DNA of 64,000 bases from CAZSSM01 sp964609385. GTDB taxonomy: Bacteria > Planctomycetota > Planctomycetia > Isosphaerales > Isosphaeraceae. Made by a program: the position numbers and the translations under genes. Shown piece by piece: positions 17,869 through 26,888 of the stretch. Each line of letters starts with the position of its first letter. The first letter of the stretch is position 1. Under the pieces are notes generated by a model, which had not been told where the DNA came from, made no database searches, and saw only the letters and a program-made list of their open reading frames with translations. The stretch covers positions 28,814-92,813 of the forward strand of contig CAZSSM010000019.1 in the NCBI GenBank assembly GCA_964609385.1, read 5' to 3'.

Positions 17869-18564
17869 TCAGTCGATCCGCAGGCCCAACGCCTTCATCT
17901 TGTCGATGTCATCGGCTGATGCGGAACGATGCCGGCCCAGGATCCAATCACCCCCGAGCAGGAGGTTGAAGTTCTTGTTCGGGTATTTGTGGTGCAGATA
18001 ATGGTGACGGGCGACGGCTCGAAAATATGGCGTGCCTAACAGGATCGCGATGAAGCTAGGGGCACAGCGGATCGCGGTCTCGTGGTCGAGGTGGAGGTAC
18101 GGATGGATCCACCTTGAGAGCAGAGGGGCGATCATCAACCAAGGCGCCGCCGTGAGCATGGCCCAAACGTCCACCACCAGCCCAAGGGCGAGGACCGCCG
18201 GCAGGGTCGCGAGGTTGTATGTCAACAGTCCGGTCCAGCCTGGGCGCAGGCCATACCAGATCGCCTTAATTCGATCGTCTCCAACGTCGCGGGCAAGTCG
18301 GTCGACATCGGCTTGATGTTCGTCGTGATCGAATTGGGTAACGTGGTTCGATCGATACGTGAGACAGTGATGGACGACTGCATGGCGGAAGTGCGAGCGG
18401 GTCAGATATCCGAATAACGAGGGTCTTTATGCCCATCGCCGGCGCCGGGCTCCGGGTGCATGGCCAATGTGACTGTGGAGAAGTGACTCCGAGACGCTGG
18501 CGAGGAGATACCCCGCGATCAGACCAATGAGCAATTGGATCGAACATGGGACGATCGAGTGCAT
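17869..18564 (-). pseudogene. Fatty acid hydroxylase / sterol desaturase family, with in-frame stop
   Basis: A membrane di-iron hydroxylase-like protein can be read in one frame across 232 codons if a TAA at 18427-18429 is passed. Before the stop: a hydrophobic helix (QLLIGLIAGYLLASVSESLL) and HSHIGHAPG. After it: SLFGYLTRSHFRHAVVHH, QFDHDEH, a second hydrophobic stretch (ALGLVVDVWAMLTAAPWLM) and HHYLHHKYPNKNFN, matching the histidine clusters of the family. There is no frameshift, only the nonsense codon. It is either a recent pseudogene, a sequencing error, or less likely a readthrough case. The gene is followed by the convergent mtdB. Confidence 0.65.
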
Positions 18565-18712
18565 CGCATCTCCTGACCGGTTCCTTGGAGGCCCATCGCA
18601 TGGTTCGAGATCCAGGCTGGTTGTCCTACAGAGGACCGAGCCACGGGGAGAACCCAGTCGACCTGGAACAGAAAGGACATTCGGACGGCTTGGTGTTTTA
18701 GTTATGGTATGA

Positions 18713-20206
18713 TCAGCACCCATTTACCTTGCGAAGAATACCGCTCAAGCCGATCCAACCGTCGAGCCAGTTGAGGATCCCGACGGCGTCGTCGAGCAGT
18801 TTCGGAGGCGTCCGGACGAGGGTGTCGAAGCGGGCCAGACGTTCGAAGTCGACCTCGACCGGATCGGCTCGGAGTTCGCCGGTCGGGGTTCGGAACTCGA
18901 CTCCTGCGACACGCATGACTTGAATCATCTCGTGGGCCAGGAGGCCGTAGCCCATCGTTGAAGGATGGATGCCGTCGAGGCTGAAGAGGCCTCCGGCGGT
19001 GAGTTGCCCTCCGGCGGTGACCAGATACCTTGTGTCCAACTCGGGCAGGTTGAAGCGCCGGCGGGCCGACTCCCAGGAGTCTGGGAAGTCATAGGGGCCG
19101 CCCGGTGCGGGCGGAAGCCCGGGGAATTCCCGATGGCGTCGGAAAGCCAGTCGGTCGAGGGTGGTTGTTAGGTCGACCAGGTGCCAGGACCGACCCGCCG
19201 CGCGCTGACTCTCAACGTGGTCCCGGATGATCGCGTTGTACGTATCGATGGTCTGGTCGATCAACTTCGCCTGGTCACCGGTAAGGTGCGGATGCCTCCG
19301 AGATGAGAAGTCGTCGTCCTCGATCCAAAAATATGTGTAGAATTTAAAATATCGTGGGTCGCTGGACAAACGATCGTCTCGGCTCGTGCCAACGCCCCGG
19401 ATTAGGGGGGCGATCGTGATATGTGGGACCGTGGCGACGAAGACCCGGTCGATGTCGATCGACGCGATCTGTTCGACGAGCCGATCGTAGAAGAACTGGA
19501 AGTGCTCGGTCCGCCAGAGGTTGTAGTTGCCGCGGTTGTCGACCGGAGCGCTTAGGATTGCGTCGTCGGTCATCTTGATCTTGAGGGCCGTCGCTGACCC
19601 GAGGGCGTTGTTCGCCCCGATCGCGACGATCAGGTTCTCGATGCCGCCGTCGTTAGCGAATTCCCTGACTCCCGTGACGGCCGTATGATGGAAGCGGTCG
19701 AGGCTGTGCGAAGAGTTCAGGACGCGGAGGACGGTCAGGAAGAAGGATTGCTCAGGCACCTGATTGACAAAATCGTCGGATGTCGGAACATCGAGCGCGC
19801 TGATGCAGTGGCCCGCGGTGAGATTGGTCAGATCGTCGACGGTCATCCCCCAACTGGCCAGGTTGTGGTAGGGCGTCGTGACCCGAGTTGGGAGTCGGCC
19901 CGTCCCGCGCTCGTAGTAGGTCTCGATCTCGGCCATCAGTTCCCGGAGCCTAAAGGCGGCACCGAAGTGCTCCAACGGTCCCAACTCCGCGCCATACTCA
20001 CGCTCCAGGAAGCGGAGGATGCGCTCGAGGTTCAGGGGCAGGCCCCCGAACGTGGCGAAACTGGGGAATCTGAATTGCCCTGAGGACAAGCCCATCTCGT
20101 GGGCGATGATGGCGGGATATGAAAGGTGCGTGGAGTGGATTGCCCCACTCATGAACCCTTGAGTCAAACTGTCGCCTAGAGTCACAAGGCGATGTCGATT
20201 GGTCAT
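18713..20206 (-). CDS. SGNH/GDSL-type hydrolase
   Basis: The protein (497 residues) starts MTNRHRLVTLGDSLTQGF, block I of the SGNH family with the nucleophilic Ser at residue 13. IGANNALG (block III, Asn) lies near residue 200, and DGIHPSTMGY near residue 411 supplies the Asp and His. The protein is about twice the length of small GDSL esterases, the excess lying between the blocks. No signal peptide is seen at ATG 20206, which has GAGAGG upstream; ATG 20215 is an alternative and the open frame continues to 20374. The substrate (ester, acetylated carbohydrate or lipid) is not predictable. Confidence 0.8.
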   Translation of the reverse strand: MTNRHRLVTLGDSLTQGFMSGAIHSTHLSYPAIIAHEMGLSSGQFRFPSFATFGGLPLNLERILRFLEREYGAELGPLEHFGAAFRLRELMAEIETYYERGTGRLPTRVTTPYHNLASWGMTVDDLTNLTAGHCISALDVPTSDDFVNQVPEQSFFLTVLRVLNSSHSLDRFHHTAVTGVREFANDGGIENLIVAIGANNALGSATALKIKMTDDAILSAPVDNRGNYNLWRTEHFQFFYDRLVEQIASIDIDRVFVATVPHITIAPLIRGVGTSRDDRLSSDPRYFKFYTYFWIEDDDFSSRRHPHLTGDQAKLIDQTIDTYNAIIRDHVESQRAAGRSWHLVDLTTTLDRLAFRRHREFPGLPPAPGGPYDFPDSWESARRRFNLPELDTRYLVTAGGQLTAGGLFSLDGIHPSTMGYGLLAHEMIQVMRVAGVEFRTPTGELRADPVEVDFERLARFDTLVRTPPKLLDDAVGILNWLDGWIGLSGILRKVNGC

Positions 20207-20860
20207 GAGATCCATCCTCTCAAGGACGTGCCGGGTCGATCGGTCTGAGGCGAGGCCAGGGAAGCTACCGAGCGATCTGATCAACAGGACGATAGCGGAC
20301 CGATCCCCTTCTCGCACGACGAAAATAGTCGTATCCTTGCGAAGTGCAAATGCAATTGTCCAGCCCCACGTCAAAGAAGTTTCGCAATTAAGTCAGTTTC
20401 CAGATACATGATCGCGACCTTCGACATAGGGGCATCGAACGGACCGGTGTGTGACGCTTATTCGACGGATCGAGATACCATGATTTTGATGATTGGTACG
20501 AAGCATCATGCGAAGGGATGGGCATATCGAGCGAAAGCCGCGATCGTCCGAGCGAGCTGTCGGAGTCGATCGTGATGCGGCAATCCGAGATCGAGGGAGG
20601 ATGTGGGGACGAGGATCCGATTGCGAACCCCCTCGGAGGTCCATTCGTTTGGTAGGAAATGATTGCCAAGCGACATCGTTCTGCGGTTTGGGTTCGGTCT
20701 GGTCGCCAGGGGCCTGATAGGTGAGACGTTCCACGAAGGGTAGTGCTGCCGGGATCGATCGAACCCCAGAGATTGGAAGGGTCTCCATCCATCCTGGTCT
20801 TGGGGTGATGGGAGAGATAGAATTCCCTCAGTCCGCTTCGCCAGCCAATGGGAGCTTGTG
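20207..20860. other. Intergenic region between SGNH hydrolase and pdxJ
   Basis: Several short overlapping open frames occur on both strands, but none shows the codon preference, family motifs or ribosome-binding site of the real genes here. The region contains the divergent promoters for the hydrolase and pdxJ. I see no RNA gene. Confidence 0.45.
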
Positions 20861-21643
20861 ATGACCAAGCTGAGTGTCAACGTGAACAAATTGGCCACGC
20901 TCCGCAACACGCGACCGCACGGGATTCCGGACGTGGCGCGGATGGCCCGGATCGCTTTGGAGTCCGGCGCGGAGGGGATCACGATCCATCCGCGTCCCGA
21001 TCAGCGTCATATCCGGCCACTGGACGTCGACGCGATCTCGCTGGTCGTCGGCGATGTCGAGGGCGCCGAGCTAAATATCGAAGGCAATCCGTTCCACCAG
21101 ATGCTCGAGTTCGCCCGTCGGGTCCGTCCGACGCAAGTCACCCTCGTCCCCGACGCCGTCGAGGCGGTCACCAGCGACCACGGCTGGGACCTTGAGAACG
21201 ATGGGGCTCGGCTGGTCCCGTTGATCGCCGAGCTGAAGGGGCTGGGTTGCCGGGTCAGCCTGTTCCTCGATGCCGATCCGCTCCCGATGGCCCGCGCCGC
21301 CGAGCTTGGGGCCGATCGGATCGAACTGTACACCGAGCCGTTCGCCTCGGAATTCGCGCGGGGACGTGGCTCGGAATCGATCCGACGCTACGCCGAGGCG
21401 GCTCATGCGGCCCATGAGCAGGGTCTGGGTATCAACGCCGGCCACGACCTCAACCTCGACAACCTCGGTCCGTTCCTCCGTGGCGTTCCACACGTTCTGG
21501 AGGTCTCCATCGGTCACGCCTTGATCGCTGACGCCCTGGAGTTCGGCCTCCGCGAGACGGTTGGCAAGTACTTAGCGTGCTGTCGGACGGCGGCCAAGAC
21601 GTCCGAACCGCTGGCGACCGCCGGTTGTGTCGATGCCAACTGA
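20861..21643 (+). CDS. pdxJ: Pyridoxine 5'-phosphate synthase
   Basis: PdxJ condenses 1-deoxyxylulose 5-phosphate with 3-amino-2-oxopropyl phosphate to form pyridoxine 5'-phosphate. The 260-residue TIM barrel shows the family blocks LSVNVNKLATLRNTR, GITIHPRPDQRHI (catalytic His region), ELNIEGNP, VTLVPDA, ELYTEPFA, GLGINAGHDLNLDNL and EVSIGHALIADAL. ATG 20861 has GGGAG six bases upstream; GTG at 20858 is an in-frame alternative. No pdxA partner is in the window. Confidence 0.95.
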   Translation: MTKLSVNVNKLATLRNTRPHGIPDVARMARIALESGAEGITIHPRPDQRHIRPLDVDAISLVVGDVEGAELNIEGNPFHQMLEFARRVRPTQVTLVPDAVEAVTSDHGWDLENDGARLVPLIAELKGLGCRVSLFLDADPLPMARAAELGADRIELYTEPFASEFARGRGSESIRRYAEAAHAAHEQGLGINAGHDLNLDNLGPFLRGVPHVLEVSIGHALIADALEFGLRETVGKYLACCRTAAKTSEPLATAGCVDAN

Positions 21644-21685
21644 GATGCCGGCAGACCGCACGCCGGTCTGCCTGGATAAGCTCTG

Positions 21686-22537
21686 TCAGAGGGGCGTGTT
21701 GAAGAACCGGATCGAGCGGAGGTGTTCGACGCTCCTGACAACGCGTTGGTGGCGGAGTTCGGGCGTCGGTTCTGGCTCGCCGCCGATCCCTTCGATCTCG
21801 ATGGTGTAGCCCCTGCCATACCCGGCGTGTTCGAGGATCTTGCGGAGGCGGAGAAAGTCGATCGCGCCGCCTTCACCGAGCGCGGGGAAGTACCATTCCT
21901 CGAACCGACCCCGACTGTCCTTGAGGTGGACATTGCCGATCAGGTCGGCAATGGCGACCAGTTCGTCGCAGGGGTCGACGTCGCGGTTGTAGAAGGCGAC
22001 GTTGGCCGTGTCGTAATTGATTCGGACCGCCCGACGATCGATCTGTTCGATGATTCTGCGCATGGCCCTTGCGTTTTGGGTCGGGCCGGCGTGGGTCTCC
22101 AGGGCAAGGGTCATGCCGAGATCGGCGGCGAGATCGCCAAGGCTCTTCAGATGGTCGATGATCGCTCGACGTTGGTCGTCGTCCTCGGGCTGGCCGACGC
22201 CGGTAACAGCTACGGTCGCGCCAAAATGGGCCTGACCAAGCCGGAGCCGACGCGCGACCAGGTCGGCGCCCTCAGCGGTCCGCAGGTCGGACCCACCGAC
22301 GTTGACCGCATCGGCACGGACGTTGTGCTCGGCCAGGTGCTCGACGAACCGTTGGATCTGTTCGAGCGGTGTGTCGACGGTGATCACGGCCGATTCGGGG
22401 ATGACCAGCCCGCCCATGGCGTGGGGCCGGAGGGCCAGCTCAATGGCATCCAAACCAGCCTGGCGGACCTGCTCGACGGCCACCCAGACACCGGCTGGGC
22501 CGTAGCAGTTGGTGTAGCAGCGGACGGGAACGGTCAT
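21686..22537 (-). CDS. Sugar phosphate isomerase/epimerase (xylose isomerase-like TIM barrel)
   Basis: This 283-residue soluble protein belongs to the AP endonuclease 2/xylose isomerase-like superfamily. Visible blocks are AGLDAIELALRPHA, LAEHNVRADAVNVGGSDL, MTLALETHAGPTQNA (metal-ligand Glu), VRINYDTANVAFYN (Asp), LIGNVHLKDSRG (His) and PALGEGGAIDFLRLRK. The gene is convergent with pdxJ, 42 bases apart. The substrate is unknown; the superfamily includes hydroxypyruvate isomerase and inosose enzymes. Confidence 0.8.
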   Translation of the reverse strand: MTVPVRCYTNCYGPAGVWVAVEQVRQAGLDAIELALRPHAMGGLVIPESAVITVDTPLEQIQRFVEHLAEHNVRADAVNVGGSDLRTAEGADLVARRLRLGQAHFGATVAVTGVGQPEDDDQRRAIIDHLKSLGDLAADLGMTLALETHAGPTQNARAMRRIIEQIDRRAVRINYDTANVAFYNRDVDPCDELVAIADLIGNVHLKDSRGRFEEWYFPALGEGGAIDFLRLRKILEHAGYGRGYTIEIEGIGGEPEPTPELRHQRVVRSVEHLRSIRFFNTPL

Positions 22538-23002
22538 CGGTGCGTGATTCCCTCAAAGGTTGACGGAGTGGGGCGGATCAGAACGAGGCGGCGCCGATTG
22601 GTTCGTCGGCCCGTTGACAACTTTTCTGGAGGGCCCTGGGTTTGCAATGTCCCGGAGGCCTGAGCCAAGTTCGGGTCGCGTCAATGGCGTGGGGTCGTCG
22701 TGGGGTGTAAGCGCGCCCCGTGCCCCCTCGGGGATGCCGCTGTTTTGGTCGGTGGGTCGGGGGCACTGCTGCGGAGACCGCGTGGACATCCATCGCGTGT
22801 CCTTCCTCCACAATGCGCGACAGCAATGGTCCGAGGCCACCCCAGCGCGGCTTGCTGCCCTGGCGGTGCGTCCACGCCTGTGGATAGACTCATCGTCCCG
22901 CCATGGTGCGGGCGGTGACGGGTTCACCCAGCGTGGCCCGGACGGATCTCGACCGGACCCGACTGGCGCCTGGGCCGGCGGTTTCGACGTTCGGCTCCGG
23001 GT
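22538..23002. other. Region upstream of the reverse transcriptase remnant
   Basis: Three overlapping plus-strand frames stay open across this stretch, but none carries a recognisable domain. Given the damage downstream, it may hold the decayed 5' end of the reverse transcriptase gene or its associated RNA. I cannot assign it. Confidence 0.3.
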
Positions 23003-24010
23003 GTGATCGTCGCGGCATCGAGGTCCTGGGAGATCCGTCGCCACCTCGGCGCGATCCTAGCAATCTTGGCCACGCCGTCGAGCTTTTCCGGCATGCCCAG
23101 GCGCGGAGTCCCCGAGGCGATCGCGATGACCGTCGGGGCGATGAGGGCCGGCGCCGACTTTGTGGCCCTCTCGGACATGAAGAACTTCTTCCCGTATGTG
23201 CCACGAGCGCGCGTCGTGGAGATTCTCGGCCGTGAGGTCGGCGTCCCGGCCTTCCAAGACCTCTTCGCACGGGCCATCGAGACCGAGTTGGAGAACCCCG
23301 ACCAGGTCGCTGAGTGGCTCGACCTGTTCCCGATCGGGGAGGTCGGTGTCGCCCAGGGGTGTCCTGGTGGGCAACCTCGCCGTGAGCCGGTTCAATATTT
23401 TGCTCAACGATGAGGGCTGACGACGGTCCGCTACCTCGATGACTTCGCCGTCCTGGCCGCCACGGCTGGCCAGGTCCGCGACGGATTTGCTTTGGCCCAG
23501 CGCGAGCTGGCCGACTTGGGAATGGCCTGCTATGAGCCCGGGGATGGCAGCCAGAAGGCCTACCTCGGCCCGACGCGTAACGGCTTCAACTTCCTGGGAT
23601 GTCGGCTTCACCCCGACGGCGTCTGCCAGGCCTCGGCCTCGTAGCGCAAGCTGATCCGCGAGGTCGCCGCGATCATCGCCGAAGCCAAGGGACGAATTCT
23701 CCAGATCCTCGACGGGGACTGCCCGCGACGGACCGACGCCGCCTACGCCCAATGCCTCGTGAGAATCGACAACAAGGTCCGGGGCTGGGGCGACGCATAT
23801 GCCTTCGTCAGCAACCGGTTGCCCTTCGCCCAGATGGACCGCAAGATCGGGCGGATCCTCGACGATTTCCACCACTGGTGCGCTCGGATCCGCCGCGATC
23901 GCTCGCATTCCGAACGCGCCCGGATCCTCGGAGTCGCCCTGCTCCAGGATACCCCGGCCCACACCGTCACGCCCAGGACGAGCGCCCTCGGCAATCGATC
24001 TCGTGAGTGA
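23003..24010 (+). pseudogene. Reverse transcriptase, frameshifted and interrupted
   Basis: Three consecutive segments read as one reverse transcriptase palm/thumb. The first (to about 23360) holds GMPRRGVPEAIAMTVGAM, ADFVALSDMKNFFPYV and VGVAQGCP. In the second frame VGNLAVSRFNILLNDEG runs to TGA at about 23420. The third frame holds TTVRYLDDFAVLAA, the catalytic YxDD box, then GFNFLGCRLHPDG, a TAG at 23641-23643, and a thumb-like region (ALAQRELADLG earlier, DNKVRGWGDAYAFVSN later) to 24010. The QG-x-x-LSPL-x-GNL motif has apparently lost about eight bases near 23360. The RT class (group II intron, retron, DRT or other) is not assignable. No transposon ends are seen. Confidence 0.75.
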
Positions 24011-24242
24011 TGATGTCGATGTGTTTCAGGAAATGTGTTATAGTTGTTTGGGAATTTAATTCCTCGGTCTTTCGACCCGTTCCCGATTGATCCAGGGAAA
24101 AGGGTTGTGGGTTGGGGAGGCTGTCGGTTCTGTCGTTCCGTCGTGTTGGGGGATCGGCTATGATCAGTTTCAGGGCCGAGGGCTCGGCGCGAGTGGGTCG
24201 GGGACGTCCTCGACGGCACCCAGGAGACTTGGGGACGGACCG

Positions 24243-24926
24243 TTGCCCAGCTTGACCGCCGAGAACTACCTCAAGGCGATCTACATGATCGCTCATCGTG
24301 AGGCCGACGCCGAGGCACGGGTGGTGACGACCAATGAGCTGGCCGGCAGCCTGGAGGTCACCCCGGGATCAGTTACGAGTATGCTCAAATCGCTCGCCGA
24401 GGCAGGGTTGGTCACGTATGTGCCATATAAGGGGGTCGAGCTGACCGAACCTGGCCGTCGCCACGCCCTGAAGGTCCTCCGTCGCCACCGACTCCTGGAG
24501 GCGTTCCTCGTCCGTACCCTGGAAATGTCCTGGGATGAGGTCCACGAGGAGGCCGAGCACATGGAGCACGTCGTCTCGGACCGCCTGATCGAGAAGATCG
24601 ATCAGTTTTTGGGCCAGCCGGCCTTCGACCCGCACGGTGATCCGATCCCCTCAGCCGATGGCGCCGTCCGCAAGGCCGCCGGCATCCCCCTGACCGAGGT
24701 CGCCACCGGCTTACCTTTCCGTGTCACCCGCGTCGTCGAGCAAGATCCGGCCTTCCTCCGCTACCTCTCCGAATGCGGGCTCGACCTCGAGACCAGCGGC
24801 CAGGTCATCCAGAACCGTTTGGAGGCCGGGGCCCTCAGCTTGAACATCGATGGACGGACCCTCGCCTTGGGACGCGACGCAGCGGCCAAGATTCTCGTCG
24901 TCGCCGAGGCTCAGCCGGTTCCTTGA
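24243..24926 (+). CDS. DtxR/MntR-family metal-dependent transcriptional repressor
   Basis: The 227-residue protein starts at TTG 24243, where family homology begins (PSLTAENYLKAIYMIAHRE). The helix-turn-helix (ELAGSLEVTPGSVTSMLKSL, GLVTYVPYKGVELTEPG) occupies about residues 20-70. The dimerisation and metal-binding domain follows (RRHRLLEAFLVRTLEMSWDE, VHEEAEHMEHVVSDRL), with His/Glu ligands typical of DtxR/IdeR/MntR. The C-terminal 75 residues resemble the FeoA/SH3-like domain of long DtxR proteins. The ORF remains open upstream, but there without homology. No iron or manganese transporter gene is nearby, so the metal is unassigned. Confidence 0.88.
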   Translation: MPSLTAENYLKAIYMIAHREADAEARVVTTNELAGSLEVTPGSVTSMLKSLAEAGLVTYVPYKGVELTEPGRRHALKVLRRHRLLEAFLVRTLEMSWDEVHEEAEHMEHVVSDRLIEKIDQFLGQPAFDPHGDPIPSADGAVRKAAGIPLTEVATGLPFRVTRVVEQDPAFLRYLSECGLDLETSGQVIQNRLEAGALSLNIDGRTLALGRDAAAKILVVAEAQPVP

Positions 24927-25058
24927 TCATCGGAATGGCTTGTAGGCGATCCCGCGATTCGATGTTCGATGCCCGGTCCCAGCCACAGGGGATGCATTGA
25001 TACCTGATTTAAACAAGTTTTCACTGCTTGTGTATTGAAAAGCAAAGATGACTATCTT

Positions 25059-26210
25059 CTAGGAGCGGATCAGGTCGAAGGTGTCGGTTATGGGTTGGCG
25101 ATCGATGGCGAATTCGCCGAGGTCGATGGGAAGTAGGGGAGCGGCGTCCAGGATGAGGTCGGTGATGACCTCTGCGGTGGCGGGCGAAAGTTGCAGGCCG
25201 ACACGAGCGTGACCGGTGGCGACGAACAGGCCTGATGCGCCTGGGACCGGGCCGAGGTAGGGTCGGCGGTCCCGACTGCCCGGGCGTAAGCCTGCCCAGG
25301 TTGCCTCGATCAGCAGGGTGCCCAGGGTCGGGCAGAGCCGGATTGCCTCGTCATGGAGACGCTGAAAGTCGTCGGAGGTGGGTCGGGTGTCGTATCGATC
25401 GATGTGCTCGGTTGCGCCCATCAGGATCCGGCCGTCGTCCCTAGGGACCAGATAGGACTTGCCGTACTCAACGATCCGATTTAGCTCGCCGCCGCGACCC
25501 CGATACATCAGGATCTGCCCCTTAATCGGCGGGGTCGGCATCGACACCCCGATCGTGTCCAGCAGCGGTCCGGATTGCGCGCCCGCCGTGATAACTGCAC
25601 CACCGCAAGGTATTGGGCCGTGGTCGGTCTGGACCGCCTCCAAGCGTCCACTCCGGATCTGGAAGCCATGAGCCGGGCAGCGGTTGCGGATCACGACCCC
25701 ACGTCGACGGCAGGCATGCTCCAGGGCGCGGAGGTGTCGCGGATTACGAACTTGAGCCCGATCGGGCAGGAAGTAGGCGGCGCGGAGGTCCTGTGCCAGG
25801 CCCGGCACCACCCGCGCGATGTCGCTTGCCTCCAGACGTTCGCAGACGATTCCCTGCTTTCGCCAGCGACCGGCCATCACCTTGAGGTCGTGGTCTTCCT
25901 TCTCGGTCCAGGCCACGTCGAGGCCGCCGTTGCAGCGGTATCCGTTGTCCAGGCCGGTCTCTTCGAGCAAGTTGCTTGACCAGATCGGATACAGCGCGGC
26001 GCTGCGGGATCGGAGCTGCGAGAGGCCGTCGGGGGCGGGCCGCTCCATCGTCGGACAGATCAGGCCAGCGCCGGCCCAACTGGCCTCGCGACCCGGCTGG
26101 CCCCGGTCCAGGACCAGGATCCGGGACCCCGGTGCCCGTCGAGCCAATTGGTAGGCTACCGACAGTCCGATCACCCCAGCACCCACAATAATGAGATCAG
26201 CTCGATTCAT
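25059..26210 (-). CDS. thiO: FAD-dependent oxidoreductase, glycine oxidase (ThiO)-like
   Basis: This 383-residue D-amino acid oxidase-family flavoprotein starts with a Rossmann FAD site, ADLIIVGAGVIGLSVAYQLA at residues 4-23, then REASWAGAGLICPT. The C-terminal half includes GATEHIDRYDTRPT, WAGLRPGSRDRRPYLGPV and GLFVATGHARVGLQLSPATA, conserved in glycine/D-amino acid oxidases. In thiamine synthesis ThiO oxidises glycine to the iminoacetate used by ThiG; no other thi gene is in the window, so D-amino acid or sarcosine substrates remain possible. ATG 26210 has GGGA upstream. Confidence 0.75.
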   Translation of the reverse strand: MNRADLIIVGAGVIGLSVAYQLARRAPGSRILVLDRGQPGREASWAGAGLICPTMERPAPDGLSQLRSRSAALYPIWSSNLLEETGLDNGYRCNGGLDVAWTEKEDHDLKVMAGRWRKQGIVCERLEASDIARVVPGLAQDLRAAYFLPDRAQVRNPRHLRALEHACRRRGVVIRNRCPAHGFQIRSGRLEAVQTDHGPIPCGGAVITAGAQSGPLLDTIGVSMPTPPIKGQILMYRGRGGELNRIVEYGKSYLVPRDDGRILMGATEHIDRYDTRPTSDDFQRLHDEAIRLCPTLGTLLIEATWAGLRPGSRDRRPYLGPVPGASGLFVATGHARVGLQLSPATAEVITDLILDAAPLLPIDLGEFAIDRQPITDTFDLIRS

Positions 26211-26446
26211 CGTCCCACTTTTCCACCGATTCCCAAAGCCCACGAGTCGGCCGACGCGTCGGGGATCGCTTGGGGTGTCGACGCGACGGTCACGGCGGCG
26301 TATCCTCGCTTGGTCACCGGAGCGGTGCTCACACGTGTGCTCGCCCGACCTGTCGAACTATGCCCCTTGTCCTCATTTTTGCGGTCGTCCGACGGTCTCC
26401 TAATGGTAGGGGATCGGGGCGTCCAGTTTCTGCACCGAGGGTCATC

Positions 26447-26785
26447 GTGTTCGGAATTCCTCGGACCCGCTCGGGTCATTCGGAGTCGACCTGGTCCCCG
26501 GATGCCTCGGGAACGCTCATCCATTTCAGCGATAGGGCCACGGCAAACTTGGCCATCCAGCAGGTCATCGCCTTGGGGATTCCGGCCGAGGCGTTGGCGA
26601 CGCTCGACGGCTCGGAATTGCCTCGAGAGCGCGGCATGCTGCTCTGCCTGCCCGAGACCGATCCGGTCGCCCTAGACCGCGCAATGAAGCTCTGTCGTAA
26701 CCTGGGCGGTCGCGTTCATCGAGCCCGGGATCAAGACGCTCAGACCCCAAACCAACCACTCGACTCATCGGAAACTGAAACCTGA
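26447..26785 (+). CDS. Hypothetical protein
   Basis: A 112-residue soluble protein, starting at GTG 26447 with GAGGG six bases upstream. Its codon use has the same third-position GC bias as neighbouring genes. Recognisable secondary-structure-like segments are GTLIHFSDRATANLAIQQVI, LGIPAEALATLDG and PVALDRAMKLCRNLGGR, and the tail is polar. I recognise no family. The frame is open upstream to 26270, but that part looks non-coding. It lies 103 bases before the cluster beginning at 26889. Confidence 0.5.
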   Translation: MFGIPRTRSGHSESTWSPDASGTLIHFSDRATANLAIQQVIALGIPAEALATLDGSELPRERGMLLCLPETDPVALDRAMKLCRNLGGRVHRARDQDAQTPNQPLDSSETET

Positions 26786-26888
26786 GTAGTGCCAAGGTCT
26801 GGCGTCAGCGTCAGGTTGGGCTACAATCATGAGTGGGTGCATCGGGGCAGGTCCGAGCTTCAACGCAACGAGGGTCGAGGGCGAGCGG

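Noticed and set aside
20388..20792. 134-codon minus-strand frame upstream of pdxJ
   Set aside because: Composition rich in Ser/Arg/Pro with no codon bias, overlapping an equally long frame in another phase.
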